The translations under genes and the position numbers were made by a program. This document shows, piece by piece, positions 43,821-53,282 of a DNA stretch of 64,000 bases. Source of the DNA: Ilyomonas limi (GTDB taxonomy: Bacteria; Bacteroidota; Bacteroidia; Chitinophagales; Chitinophagaceae); the NCBI RefSeq assembly GCF_005233845.1, contig NZ_SZQL01000008.1, forward strand, positions 1-64,000, written 5' to 3'. Every line of letters starts with the position of its first letter. Positions within the stretch are counted from its first letter, which is position 1. The notes beneath the pieces were generated by a model, which worked only from the letters and a program-made list of their open reading frames with translations, made no database searches and had not been told where the DNA came from.

Positions 43821-46800
43821 ATGACTAACTTTTTTGCTACCATACCCTCAATTTTTAAACGCCGGATTTGCCTGCTGGCAATAGGTTTGGTTGTAAGTAC
43901 AATCATACCTGCACAGGAGTATATATTTAATCATTTAACCACCAAAGACGGGCTGGCATCCAATTTCATCTATTGTTTGTGGCAGGATAAAAAGGGGTTT
44001 TTGTGGGTAGGAACAGAAAGCGGGTTGCAACGGTATGATGGCTATAATTTTACCTATCCTTACTATAATGCACCCAACCAGATACCTGAAAAACCGGTAC
44101 ACCAGATAGTAAGCGATAAATGGGGCAGGATGTGGGTACGGCAAGGTAAGACCATTGGTATTTTCAACCCTTCTACTTTTACATTTCATGTAGTGCCGGT
44201 ACATTTTAAGCGGCCCGTTTCTGACGTATATGAATACGAGTTACAAAAAGACAGTAAGGGCAATGTGTATCTGATAGTGGCGGGCTATAATTGGTTTTAC
44301 TTCAGCCCGGCTACCTTTTCTATGGAGCAACATGCAGCTCCGTTTCAAATTGCCGACTCGTTTGGCGTAAGAAAAGTAGTGGATGATGCTAAAAACAAGG
44401 TAACATGGGTTGCGGGCTCGGGCGGACTGGCCATGTACGATTGGCAACAAAAAAAATTATTTACACACCAAAACAATCCGGCGCACAATGTACTGCTGAA
44501 AGATAAGCGCTTTACACACAATGTAACTAACTTTTATATAGATAGTAAACGCCGCCACTGGATTGTATATTGGGATATGACTTCGAAGCGTATTCAGCAA
44601 TTTTGCTATTGTTATGATGAAACAAAGGGGCGCTTTACCGATGATACCACTGGCATTGCCACCAATATAAAAGGTTATTACGAATTAGACCACTTTACCG
44701 AGTTTGCCGATTCGATAGTGCTGTTATATGGCCACAACTGTTTGCAGATAAATGAGGGCAACAGTTTTGTAAGTTTAAGAGACAGCAGCGGCGAGTCTTT
44801 TACTATCGATTTTTCTTATGTCTCCGATGTATTGCAGGACCGTGAAAAGCTGCTATGGGTTGCCACCGATAATGGCTTGTACAACACCTTAGCCACCAAC
44901 AGTCTGAGCAACCATTTGGTACTGGATGAGCAGAAAGCCCCGGCATCTATTACCAGCGTAATGCAGTATGCTGATACTGACATTTGGATAGGCACCTGGG
45001 GGCGCGGTGTATTGTCACTTGGCAAAACCATATACGATTACAGCAAAGTAAATATTTACAAACAAAAACCGCCAGATACCGATTACCTCGGCGTATGGGA
45101 CATGGAGCAAAACCATCTTGATGGCAAAGTATGGATTGGCTGCCAGGGCGGTAAGCTCACACTGTACAATCCTTCGGCCGATGTTACGTCGTATTTACAA
45201 CCGGCCATCTTTAAAGGCAGTACGGTAAGGCAGGTGGAAGAGGATAAAGAGGGCAATATGTGGTTTGGCTGCCAGAATGGACTGTTGGTAAAATGGAATT
45301 ATCATAAAAACATCGGCGATACCAATTTCATTCAGGTAGCAAAGCTGAATGCAATTATTAATAGTTTGTTTATTGATAAACGGAACAAGCTCTGGATAAG
45401 TACCGAAGGACAAGGCTTGCTGGTGTACGATGCTGCTACCAATAACCTTGAAAAACAATATTTGGAAGGTCACGGCAATGGCAGTCTTTCGGGCAACCAC
45501 CTGCGCAATGTGGTACAACTGAACGACAGCATTTATGGCATTGCCGGCGATGTATTGAACATACTCAACATTAATAGCAACGAGATAACTACTACCACTG
45601 CTTTTTCCGACTTACCGTTAGGCAATATACTGGCAGTGCAGACGGATAATGATGGACAATTTTGGGTGAGCACCGTAAGTGGTATTTTTAAGTATAACAA
45701 CTATGCAAATACCTACATTAAATACACACAATGGGACGGATTGATAACCATTTACAACAGTAAGTTTGTACTGGAAACGACTGCAAAGCTCAACAATGGC
45801 AATATTGTTTTTGCTGGTAACCAAAACCTCGTCAGCTTCAATCCTGCTCAGTTCCGCATGAGGCAATCTCCTCCCGATGTGTCTATTACCGGCTTTGAAT
45901 TATTTAATGATTACCTGCCGGTAGATTCTTTATTAGGTTTAAAACAAATAAAACTCGCGCATAACGAAAACTCACTCACAATAGGGTTTGCCGCGCTCAG
46001 TTTTATGCAAATACGCAAGCTTACCTATTACTACATGCTCGAAGGCGCCGATAAAGACTGGATACAAGCCGAACAACTGCAGGCTACTTATACGTTGCTG
46101 CCACCGGGCAGTTATACATTTAAGGTTCGCGCGCAAAACGAAGAAGGCATTTTCTCTGATAATATTACTACCCTTCACATAGTCATTACACCGTCCTTCT
46201 GGCAGTCTGTATGGTTTTATATGTTGCTGGCTTTGTCTATGGCAGGGTTGCTTTATTATCTGCATCACCTGCGCATACAGCGTTTGCTGCACGTGGAAAA
46301 AGTGCGCACCCGCCTGGCACGCGACCTGCACGATGACATGGGTTCTACCCTGAGTACCATTAATATCCTGAGTAATATGGCTTTGAAAAAAGCCGATACC
46401 GACCACAACACAGCAAAGGAATATATATCGCGCATCAGCAACAACTCCTCGCGCATGATGGAAGCAATGGATGATATTGTATGGAGCATTAACCCGGTGA
46501 ATGATAACATGCGCAAAGTGGCGGCGAGGATGAAAGAATTTGCCGGTAATTCGCTGGAAGCACAAGACATCAATTATACCTTTCACATTGATGAAGATGC
46601 GAAAGACCTTGGCTTTGATATGGAGACACGCCGCGGCATTTTCCTTATCTTTAAAGAAGCAATTAATAACATTTTGAAGTATGCTAAATGTACAGAAGTA
46701 AGCATTAGTATGCAGGTACAAAAAAAGTGCTTTGTGATTACGATTGCTGACAATGGCGTTGGCTTCGACCCGAATAAACAGGTAGCTGCCCACCGCGGCA

Positions 46801-46910
46801 ACGGGCTGAAAAACATGCAAAAAAGAGCCGAAGGGATGCATGGCGGCAAACTGAGCATTGAAACAGCTATTGGCAAAGGCACAACACTGGTGCTGAAAAT
46901 ACCGCTGTAA
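43821..46910 (+). CDS. Two-component sensor histidine kinase with Reg_prop propeller and Y_Y_Y domain
   Basis: The 1029-residue protein has a signal-like N-terminus (ICLLAIGLVVSTIIPAQ) and a periplasmic two-bladed propeller region of Reg_prop repeats (WQDKKGFLWVGTESGLQRYD; VLQDREKLLWVATDNGLYNT; QVEEDKEGNMWFGCQNGLLV), about 30-700. A Y_Y_Y domain (FKVRAQNEEGIFSD) and one membrane helix near 796-812 follow. The NarL-type kinase core has phospho-acceptor His837 in LARDLHDDMGSTLSTI and an ATPase with DNGVGFDPN and RGNGLKNMQKRAEG. It senses a periplasmic signal and phosphorylates the response regulator encoded next. The ligand is unknown; relatives in this phylum often sense glycans. Confidence 0.93.
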   Translation: MTNFFATIPSIFKRRICLLAIGLVVSTIIPAQEYIFNHLTTKDGLASNFIYCLWQDKKGFLWVGTESGLQRYDGYNFTYPYYNAPNQIPEKPVHQIVSDKWGRMWVRQGKTIGIFNPSTFTFHVVPVHFKRPVSDVYEYELQKDSKGNVYLIVAGYNWFYFSPATFSMEQHAAPFQIADSFGVRKVVDDAKNKVTWVAGSGGLAMYDWQQKKLFTHQNNPAHNVLLKDKRFTHNVTNFYIDSKRRHWIVYWDMTSKRIQQFCYCYDETKGRFTDDTTGIATNIKGYYELDHFTEFADSIVLLYGHNCLQINEGNSFVSLRDSSGESFTIDFSYVSDVLQDREKLLWVATDNGLYNTLATNSLSNHLVLDEQKAPASITSVMQYADTDIWIGTWGRGVLSLGKTIYDYSKVNIYKQKPPDTDYLGVWDMEQNHLDGKVWIGCQGGKLTLYNPSADVTSYLQPAIFKGSTVRQVEEDKEGNMWFGCQNGLLVKWNYHKNIGDTNFIQVAKLNAIINSLFIDKRNKLWISTEGQGLLVYDAATNNLEKQYLEGHGNGSLSGNHLRNVVQLNDSIYGIAGDVLNILNINSNEITTTTAFSDLPLGNILAVQTDNDGQFWVSTVSGIFKYNNYANTYIKYTQWDGLITIYNSKFVLETTAKLNNGNIVFAGNQNLVSFNPAQFRMRQSPPDVSITGFELFNDYLPVDSLLGLKQIKLAHNENSLTIGFAALSFMQIRKLTYYYMLEGADKDWIQAEQLQATYTLLPPGSYTFKVRAQNEEGIFSDNITTLHIVITPSFWQSVWFYMLLALSMAGLLYYLHHLRIQRLLHVEKVRTRLARDLHDDMGSTLSTINILSNMALKKADTDHNTAKEYISRISNNSSRMMEAMDDIVWSINPVNDNMRKVAARMKEFAGNSLEAQDINYTFHIDEDAKDLGFDMETRRGIFLIFKEAINNILKYAKCTEVSISMQVQKKCFVITIADNGVGFDPNKQVAAHRGNGLKNMQKRAEGMHGGKLSIETAIGKGTTLVLKIPL

Positions 46911-47073
46911 GCTGAGAGCTATAAACCACAAGTCACAAGCTGCACACACATTGCTATCAGCTTAAAAAATTGAAGGTTCACGGCTCAAAGTATATCCGCT
47001 TGCAGCTAATAGCTTTCTCCTACCGCATACTTATGCTATTGTACACACCACCCTGCAAAATATCTTTGCAGGC

Positions 47074-47730
47074 ATGATAGAGAAAATATACGAGCGAATG
47101 ATAAAAGTTTTGATTTACGACGATGTGCAGGAATTGCGCGAAACACTGGAACTGCTGGTAAGCACTACAGAAGGCTTTGAGGTGGTTGGTACTTTTGATA
47201 ACTGCGAAACAGCCCCCACCGATATTGCGGTGCTGCAGCCCGATATTGTGCTGATGGACATAGATATGCCCGGCCTTACCGGTATTGAAGGTGTAAAAAA
47301 TATACGGGTAAAAAATCAGGATGTAAAAATTCTGATGCTCACCGTATTTGATGATAACAAAAATGTATTTGAAGCCATCAAAGCCGGTGCGAACGGCTAT
47401 TTGCTGAAGAAAACTAACCCCACACGCCTGATAGAGTACCTGCATGAAGTGTATGAAGGCGGCGCACCAATGAACGCGTCCATCGCCACACAGGTATTAA
47501 AAATGTTTGCTTCTATACCTTCTCCTGCAGGCAGCAACTTCAACCTCTCTGAGCGCGAAAAAGAAGTATTGCAGTTACTGGTAGATGGCAACAGTTATAA
47601 GATGGTGGCAGCCGAAATGGATATTTCGATAGATACGGTACGCAGCCACATTCGTAATATTTATGACAAATTGCATGTCAACTCCAAGAGCGAGGCAGTT
47701 GCCAAAGCTTTAAAACATAAAATAGTTTAG
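47074..47730 (+). CDS. LuxR/NarL-family response regulator
   Basis: The 218-residue protein has a receiver domain with acidic pocket (IYDDVQELRETL), phospho-acceptor Asp62 in IVLMDIDMPGLTG, and Lys in LLKKTNPTRL. A LuxR helix-turn-helix follows near residues 150-210 (LSEREKEVLQLLVDGNSYKM; SIDTVRSHIRNIYDKLHVNS). It is the partner of the kinase 163 bases upstream. A second ATG at 47098 (MIKVLIYDD) would put the phospho-Asp at the more usual position 54 and may be the true start. Target genes are unknown. Confidence 0.92.
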   Translation: MIEKIYERMIKVLIYDDVQELRETLELLVSTTEGFEVVGTFDNCETAPTDIAVLQPDIVLMDIDMPGLTGIEGVKNIRVKNQDVKILMLTVFDDNKNVFEAIKAGANGYLLKKTNPTRLIEYLHEVYEGGAPMNASIATQVLKMFASIPSPAGSNFNLSEREKEVLQLLVDGNSYKMVAAEMDISIDTVRSHIRNIYDKLHVNSKSEAVAKALKHKIV

Positions 47731-47750
47731 CAATTAGTATCAAAGGGTAG

Positions 47751-47782
47751 GCCATGCCGCTTCTGCGGCGTGGCTTTCTTGC
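47751..47782 (+). terminator. Rho-independent terminator
   Basis: GCCATGCCGC (47751-47760), loop TTCT, GCGGCGTGGC (47765-47774) with one G-T pair, then TTTCTTGC. It ends the kinase-regulator operon 20 bases past the stop. Confidence 0.85.
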
Positions 47783-47987
47783 TTTGTTAGAAGATGCCTA
47801 ACCCTCGCTGCCGGTAAATAAGAGGACCTAAACTGCACGAAGTATGCACGTTCTTTGAACGGCTTTGAGGTTTTTGCCCTTGTGTCTCAAACACTTTTAA
47901 ACAGGCTTTTATAAAGTGCATAGCAAATGTATTTGTTGTATGCAGAATTGTTTACTTTACAGGACAATTATTCAATTAAACATCACT

Positions 47988-48776
47988 ATGAAAAGACGCT
48001 CTTTTGTGAAAGCTTCCCTCCTTGTTCCCACTATACCAGCGGCTGCCTTTGCCGGCACTACATCGGCCCAAAAAACGGCCCGTGAATATTACGAACTGCG
48101 TGTTTATACTTTAAAAGATGCCACGCAGCAGCAAATGGTAGCAGATTATTATCAACATGCAGCCATACCGGCTTACAACAAAACAGGCAGTAAAAATATA
48201 GGTGTTTTTACAGAGCTAAAGCCAGAAGGACAAACGAAGTTATTCGTTGTTATTCCGTACAAAAGCATTGAAGATTTCAGCAGTGCAAAGAGCAAGCTGA
48301 TGAATGATAAAACGTATATAGATGCTGCCAGTGCTTACCTCCATGCACCGGCAACTGCACCGGCTTATGAACGCATAGAAAGTTCACTGCTATATGCCTT
48401 TCCGCGCATGCCCGAGATGGCAACTACCACGCCTGATAAGCCGCGCATATTTGAATTGCGCCGTTACGAAAGCCCTACCGAAGCCGCAGGTATGAAAAAA
48501 ATAGAAATGTTTAATGAAGGCGGTGAAATGGATATTTTTAAGAAAACAGGTTTGGACGCTGTGTTTTATGGTCAAAGCTTAATTGGGGGTAACCAGCCCA
48601 ATTTGACGTATATGCTTCAATTTGATGATATGGCAGACCACGATAAATCGTGGGGTACATTCGGTAGCAGCCCCGAATGGAATAAATTAAAATCTATTCC
48701 TGACTATGCTGATGCTAAACTGATTTCGAAAATTACTGCGATTTTTTTAACGCCAACATCCTTCTCGCAGATATAA
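47988..48776 (+). CDS. NIPSNAP family protein with Tat-like signal
   Basis: The ATG at 47988 gives 262 residues starting MKRRSFVKASLLVPTIPAAA, a twin-arginine-like signal cut near TTSAQ. A longer frame exists upstream but has no signal peptide at its start. Two ferredoxin-like NIPSNAP repeats follow (YYELRVYTLKDATQQQMVAD; IFELRRYESPTEAAGMKKI). The biochemical role of bacterial NIPSNAP proteins is not established; they form dimeric alpha-beta barrels. It stands alone between two terminators. Confidence 0.87.
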   Translation: MKRRSFVKASLLVPTIPAAAFAGTTSAQKTAREYYELRVYTLKDATQQQMVADYYQHAAIPAYNKTGSKNIGVFTELKPEGQTKLFVVIPYKSIEDFSSAKSKLMNDKTYIDAASAYLHAPATAPAYERIESSLLYAFPRMPEMATTTPDKPRIFELRRYESPTEAAGMKKIEMFNEGGEMDIFKKTGLDAVFYGQSLIGGNQPNLTYMLQFDDMADHDKSWGTFGSSPEWNKLKSIPDYADAKLISKITAIFLTPTSFSQI

Positions 48777-48830
48777 TAGCCAGGATTTATGAATATGCTG
48801 CTACATTGGATTAGTATTCAGCAATTCAAT

Positions 48831-48882
48831 AAAACCAAGGGCTTTAGTTTAAGAATAAAATCTTACTAAAGCCCTTGGTTTT
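48831..48882. terminator. Bidirectional terminator
   Basis: AAAACCAAGGGCTTTAGT (48831-48848) and ACTAAAGCCCTTGGTTTT (48865-48882) are perfect 18-bp arms with a 16-base loop, followed by T-rich DNA on both strands. It serves the convergent NIPSNAP and fabI genes. Confidence 0.9.
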
Positions 48883-48998
48883 CTATTATAAAATTCTGCC
48901 TGCACGTGTATCAGATCCGTGTCATCCCTGTCTGCCAACAGGCAGGTGTGTTCCAGAAATTCGTGTAATTGTATTTAAATAATTTGTGTGTTATAAAG

Positions 48999-49814
48999 CT
49001 ACTTTTCCATTTGCTCAATTACCTCCCTCGATACACCCGTGAAGCTGAAACCACCATCATGGAAGAGGTTTTGCATCGTTACCATTTTAGTTAAATCGCT
49101 AAAGAGCGTAACGCAATAATTGGCGCAATCTTCCGCAGACGCATTACCCAATGGACTCATTTTTTCAGCATATCTTATAAAACCTTCAAAGCCTTTTACG
49201 CCACTGCCGGCAGTAGTACGCGTAGGCGATTGCGATACTGTATTAATACGTACTTTTTTCTTTAATGCATATTGATAGCCAAAGCTGCGGGTAATGCTTT
49301 CCAACAGCGCTTTTGCATCAGCCATCTCGTTATAGTCGGGGAAAACGCGCTGTGCCGCAATGTAGGTAAGTGCTATTACGCTGCCCCATTCGCTGATGGC
49401 ATCCATGTGAAAGGCCAATTGCAAAATGCGGTGCAGGCTAAGTGCCGATATGTCTAACGTTTTATGTGTGAAATCGTAATTCAGATCTGTATAAGAATTA
49501 TTCTTCCGCATGTTCATACTCATGCCCACACTGTGCAGTATAAAATCTACCGGACCACCAAAATGCTCCATACTTTTTTGAAGCAGGTTCTTCAGGTCTT
49601 CATTGTTCGTTACATCAGCAGCAATTACCGGGGCGTTGCCGCATCGTTCAGCCAGCTTGTTTATTTCGCCCATACGCATGGCTATAGGCGCATTGGTCAG
49701 TACAATCTGAGCGCCTTCTTCATAACATTTTTCTGCAATTTTCCATGCAATAGACTGATCGTTGAGGGCACCGAAAATAATTCCTTTTTTTCCTTGAAGT
49801 AAGTTGTATGGCAT
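48999..49814 (-). CDS. fabI: Enoyl-[acyl-carrier-protein] reductase FabI
   Basis: The 271-residue SDR-type enzyme reduces the trans-2-enoyl-ACP double bond in the last step of fatty acid elongation, using NADH or NADPH. The FabI cofactor loop is GIIFGALNDQSIAWKIA near residue 11, and ILHSVGMSM lies near 92. The catalytic residues Tyr151, Tyr161 and Lys168 are spaced 10 and 7 apart as in E. coli FabI. The C-terminal substrate-binding part includes SPTRTTAGSGVKGFE and LFHDGGFSFTG. It is a single gene with its own terminator on the minus strand. Confidence 0.95.
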   Translation of the reverse strand: MPYNLLQGKKGIIFGALNDQSIAWKIAEKCYEEGAQIVLTNAPIAMRMGEINKLAERCGNAPVIAADVTNNEDLKNLLQKSMEHFGGPVDFILHSVGMSMNMRKNNSYTDLNYDFTHKTLDISALSLHRILQLAFHMDAISEWGSVIALTYIAAQRVFPDYNEMADAKALLESITRSFGYQYALKKKVRINTVSQSPTRTTAGSGVKGFEGFIRYAEKMSPLGNASAEDCANYCVTLFSDLTKMVTMQNLFHDGGFSFTGVSREVIEQMEK

Positions 49815-50100
49815 AGGTATAATTTGAAGTGGTGTTGGTTTAAAATGTATAAAACGATAAACAAAGAAAAGGAAATTAGAGAATATTGCCGCATATAGTG
49901 ATAATCGGCTTATGCAGGAATATACAGGAGTATTCGGTAAAATTTATTTCAACAGTAATTTTCAGATAAAAGTTGTATAGTATTAGTTTACAATAACCTA
50001 AGGCTTCAGCCCTGGGTTATTAAAGCAATGCTTGCCAACCACATTCTTCATCAGTTACATCGGCAATACATCAGTATAATCCTGATTCAACATGGACGTT

Positions 50101-51000
50101 TCATACTTCCTCTGCTTCTGCTTCAATCTTCTCTTTAAAAACAGCATACAATTGCTTTCTTACTTCACTCCCTGTTTTATTTTCTATTATTCTGCCATCA
50201 ATCTCATGCACTGGTGTTAGCTCACCCATGGTACCGGTGGTAAACACTTCATCAGCATTATAAAATTCACTAAGCGAGATATTGCGCTCAATCACTTCAA
50301 TGTTGAGTTGTTTAGCAATATCAATTACTTTTTGCCGCGTAATACCGGTAAGGCAGGCATCTGCATGGGATGTAAGCAGCACGCCATTTTTTACCATGAA
50401 AATATTACACGCATTCGTTTCTGCCACAAACCCCAGGTTATCCAGCATAATGGCATCATCGGCATGACAGTAATTGGCTTCTATTTTTGCAAGAATATTA
50501 TTGAGCAAATTATTATGGTGGATTTTAGAATCCAGGTGCATGGGTGAGTTGCGGCGGATATGCGAAGTAATGAGTTTAATGCCCGCTGCATTGTCGTACA
50601 CCGGCGGTTTATGCTCAGCTAACACAATAAGGCAACTACCATGCTGGTTCAAACGCGGGTCCATACCGGAAGTAATTTTCTCGCCGCGTGTAAGGGTAAG
50701 CCGGATGTGTACATTGGTTACCATTTTGTTTGCATCCAGCGTTTGCCTGATGGCATCTTTGATAAACGCTTTGGTAGGAATATCTGTAAATGCCAATGTT
50801 TTTGCCGAAGCTTGTAACCGGTTAATATGTTCTGTAAGGCAAAAGATTTTATTGTCGTACACGCGTAGCCCTTCCCATACCGCATCGCCGCCTTGTACAG
50901 CACTGTCAAATACTGAAATTTTTGCCTCTCGCCGGGAGCACAATTTGTTTTTGATAAAAATGTAAATGTTTTCGTTTGCCGGATTATACTGTTGTAACAT
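50101..51000 (-). CDS. Class IV aminotransferase (branched-chain/D-amino-acid aminotransferase-like)
   Basis: The 299-residue PLP enzyme has the fold IV pattern: SVFDSAVQGGDAVWEGLRVY, PLP Lys159 in HLDSKIHHNNLLNN, GFVAETNACNIFMVKNG with the Glu that binds the pyridine nitrogen, and TTGTMGELTPVHEIDGR for phosphate binding. Such enzymes move amino groups between branched-chain amino acids, D-amino acids or aminodeoxychorismate and keto acids. Its start lies 9 bases after the stop of the sulfotransferase-like gene, so they form an operon. The IlvE label alone would over-state the specificity. Confidence 0.87.
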   Translation of the reverse strand: MLQQYNPANENIYIFIKNKLCSRREAKISVFDSAVQGGDAVWEGLRVYDNKIFCLTEHINRLQASAKTLAFTDIPTKAFIKDAIRQTLDANKMVTNVHIRLTLTRGEKITSGMDPRLNQHGSCLIVLAEHKPPVYDNAAGIKLITSHIRRNSPMHLDSKIHHNNLLNNILAKIEANYCHADDAIMLDNLGFVAETNACNIFMVKNGVLLTSHADACLTGITRQKVIDIAKQLNIEVIERNISLSEFYNADEVFTTGTMGELTPVHEIDGRIIENKTGSEVRKQLYAVFKEKIEAEAEEV

Positions 51001-51009
51001 GATAATTAA

Positions 51010-51735
51010 TTAGGCCTTTATGGAGTGAGGAATTAACAGGTCGTAATATACTTTGCTTTCCTGATACAAGGATTCCAGGTATTTGGGTAATGGTCTTTCG
51101 CTCGTAGGCTGCTTTGCAAAGCCGGTAGATTGATGCACATTGGCATACCAGTATTTTGCCCATACGCCATCTTCTTTTTTCTGCCCCGATTGCCAGTGCA
51201 GCATCGCTTTATCAAACGGAATAGTTAATGCAGTGCATAAATCAGTTAATACTTTTTCAGGGTTTTTCAATAGTTCGCCGCTATCTAAAACAATACAGGA
51301 GTAATTGTTATTTTGTAAAAACTGATACAACTGCCATTGCGCCGCAATACCAATATCGTCCATTATTACCTCTTTGCGCACCTGCGCATACGAACTGATA
51401 ATCCGCTTAGGATTTCTTATGTAAATAATATTGAGTGTTTTGCTTAAAAAAGAAGTATCCACTTCCACTAAATGGTGTGTCATTTGCTTAAAGAACACAA
51501 CCGGCTTGTCATACAAGCCATCCACCATTTGTGCAATTACTTTTGCACCGTCCTTTTCCTGCGATTGTAATACTTCTTCTTTGCCGGGATGATCGGCGTT
51601 GGTTACACGCAGGTAATGGGCATACAACGGCTCATCTACTGCAAGGGTATCTTTCCGCTGCGCAAACGAATACATGAGCGCGGTAGACAAATTGCGGGGA
51701 CTGCTCCATAAACAAATGCGCTTGGTGTTATTCAT
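51010..51735 (-). CDS. Sulfotransferase-like P-loop protein
   Basis: The 241-residue protein has the PAPS-binding-type P-loop CLWSSPRNLSTALMYSF near the start and IIYIRNPKRIISSY, the sulfotransferase 3'-phosphate region (RxxxxxxxS), near residue 130. The fold is that of small sulfotransferases, but the conserved neighbour is an aminotransferase, and no sulfate-activation gene is close. In plants, related sulfotransferase-like and class IV aminotransferase domains occur fused in one polypeptide, which supports a joint pathway. The real substrate is unknown. It is the first gene of the pair. Confidence 0.75.
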   Translation of the reverse strand: MNNTKRICLWSSPRNLSTALMYSFAQRKDTLAVDEPLYAHYLRVTNADHPGKEEVLQSQEKDGAKVIAQMVDGLYDKPVVFFKQMTHHLVEVDTSFLSKTLNIIYIRNPKRIISSYAQVRKEVIMDDIGIAAQWQLYQFLQNNNYSCIVLDSGELLKNPEKVLTDLCTALTIPFDKAMLHWQSGQKKEDGVWAKYWYANVHQSTGFAKQPTSERPLPKYLESLYQESKVYYDLLIPHSIKA

Positions 51736-52074
51736 GGTTAATTATAAGAAAAACTTCTTTAAAATAGCTAATAACCAGAGTTTAATCATTTTGGCTAAGC
51801 AATTATTCTAAAGCTCGGTAAAAGCAATACATTAGTAGAAAAGAATCAATCAAAGTAATCATAAGCGCTCCGGCGTGGCGCCTGTCCCCCACGCACCGAA
51901 ATGAAGCTATTGGCAACGGTGGCGCGTAAGGAAACGCACCAAGGCGAAAAGAGCGGACTGTTTTAAAAACATTGTAGCAAATGCGCTGCTAAGCTTATTA
52001 CGCTGCTGCTAACCTGCCTGCTCCTACAGGGCTGACCTCAAATAGCAGCATATGGCAGCTTAAAAATTTATTAT
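51736..52074. other. Intergenic region, no gene seen
   Basis: The segment 51866-51960 is GC-richer than its surroundings (GGCGTGGCGCCTGTCCCCCA and after) and does not code. No terminator or promoter was recognised with confidence. The rest is AT-rich spacer. Confidence 0.4.
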
Positions 52075-52779
52075 CTAAAAATTCGCCAGCACATCTGCCA
52101 GGTGCAACACCTTAAGACCGGATTTTTTATTCTTTATACAACCGTCAAGGTGCATTAAACAACTCATATCGGTGCTGATGATGTAATGCGCATCTGTTGC
52201 TGATGCATTGGTTATCTTCTGGTCGGCCATAGCAATACTGATCGGTTCGAACTTCACTGCAAAAGTACCACCAAAGCCACAGCAGGTTTCCACATCATTC
52301 ATTTCAATCAGTTGCAGCCCCTCTACTTTGCTTAGCAATTGACGTGGCTCACTTTTTATACCAATTTCACGCAGTCCGGCACAGCTATCATGGTAAGTAG
52401 CTTTGGCAAAAAAGCGCGCACCCACATCCTCTACTTTCAGCACCTTTACCATAAATTCAGAAAACTCGTAAATGCGGCTTTGTACGCTTGCAGCTTCTCC
52501 TTTTGTAAAGAGTTTATTGTAGTAATTTCTTACAAAACCGGCACAGCTTGCACTGGGTGCTACAATGTAATCGCTGCCTTCAAAATCCTTCAAAAACTTG
52601 GCACATACTGCTTTCGATTCCTCCCAAAAACCGGCATTAAAAGCCGGCTGGCCGCAACAGGTTTGGTTGGCATTGTAATGCACTTTGCAGCCCACCTTCT
52701 CCAGCACCTTTACCATATTAAAAGCAACGGAAGGATATAACTGGTCTATAAAACAAGGTATAAAAATGCTGACGTTCAT
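52075..52779 (-). CDS. (Fe-S)-binding protein LutA/YkgE-like (CCG domain)
   Basis: The ATG at 52779 gives 234 residues; a TTG two codons upstream is the alternative. Two cysteine-rich CCG domains are present: IFIPCFIDQLYPSVA with NQTCCGQPAFNAGF, and YHDSCAGLRE with VETCCGFGGTFAVK. These bind an iron-sulfur cluster as in LutA, which works with LutB and LutC in lactate oxidation. LutB and LutC are not next to it, so they are elsewhere or the protein serves another dehydrogenase. It follows ribH at 23 bases on the same strand. Confidence 0.87.
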   Translation of the reverse strand: MNVSIFIPCFIDQLYPSVAFNMVKVLEKVGCKVHYNANQTCCGQPAFNAGFWEESKAVCAKFLKDFEGSDYIVAPSASCAGFVRNYYNKLFTKGEAASVQSRIYEFSEFMVKVLKVEDVGARFFAKATYHDSCAGLREIGIKSEPRQLLSKVEGLQLIEMNDVETCCGFGGTFAVKFEPISIAMADQKITNASATDAHYIISTDMSCLMHLDGCIKNKKSGLKVLHLADVLANF

Positions 52780-52802
52780 GCCCAAACCTACAGGAATTTT
52801 TA

Positions 52803-53282
52803 TTATTGAATAGATTGGTTCAATGCAATCATCTTTAATGCCGTAATAGCCGCTTCTTCTCCTTTGTGGCCCTGCGCACCGCCTATGCGCTCTATTGCCT
52901 GCTCTTCATCATTAACAGTAAGCACGCCAAAGATCACAGGAACATCTAAGGTCAGGTTCAGAGCGGTATTACCTTCGGTTACTGCTTTGCACACATAATC
53001 GAAGTGCGGTGTATCACCTTTGATGACTGTGCCCAAAGTAATAAAGGCATCTGCTTTTTGTGCACTTTTTTGGGCAAACGCTTTTACGGCAAAAGCTATT
53101 TCAACCGCACCCGGAACAACCAGCGTTTGATATCTTGCCCCTTGCTGGCTGAGCACCTTAATGGCGCCATCTTCCAGTTTATCTACGATGTGTGCGTTCC
53201 ATTCTGTTTTTACTATAACTACAAAGGCATCCCCTATTTGCGGAATGCCTTTGTGCAATGTGGTGTTGCCTTGTGTAGCCAT
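52803..53282 (-). CDS. ribH: 6,7-dimethyl-8-ribityllumazine synthase
   Basis: The 159-residue protein catalyses the penultimate step of riboflavin synthesis, joining 5-amino-6-ribitylaminouracil and dihydroxybutanone phosphate. It has the family motifs VVPGAVEIAFAVK and LGTVIKGDTPHFDYVC with the catalytic His, and GAQGHKGEEAAITAL near the end. Its ATG overlaps the TAA of the TPR gene (TAATG), so translation is coupled. Other riboflavin genes are not in the window, and no FMN riboswitch was seen. Confidence 0.95.
   Translation of the reverse strand: MATQGNTTLHKGIPQIGDAFVVIVKTEWNAHIVDKLEDGAIKVLSQQGARYQTLVVPGAVEIAFAVKAFAQKSAQKADAFITLGTVIKGDTPHFDYVCKAVTEGNTALNLTLDVPVIFGVLTVNDEEQAIERIGGAQGHKGEEAAITALKMIALNQSIQ

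Noticed and set aside
45972-46949. Long minus-strand open frame (325 codons) over the kinase domain
   Set aside because: Antisense to the conserved histidine kinase and ATPase motifs, with odd Cys/His/Phe-rich composition.
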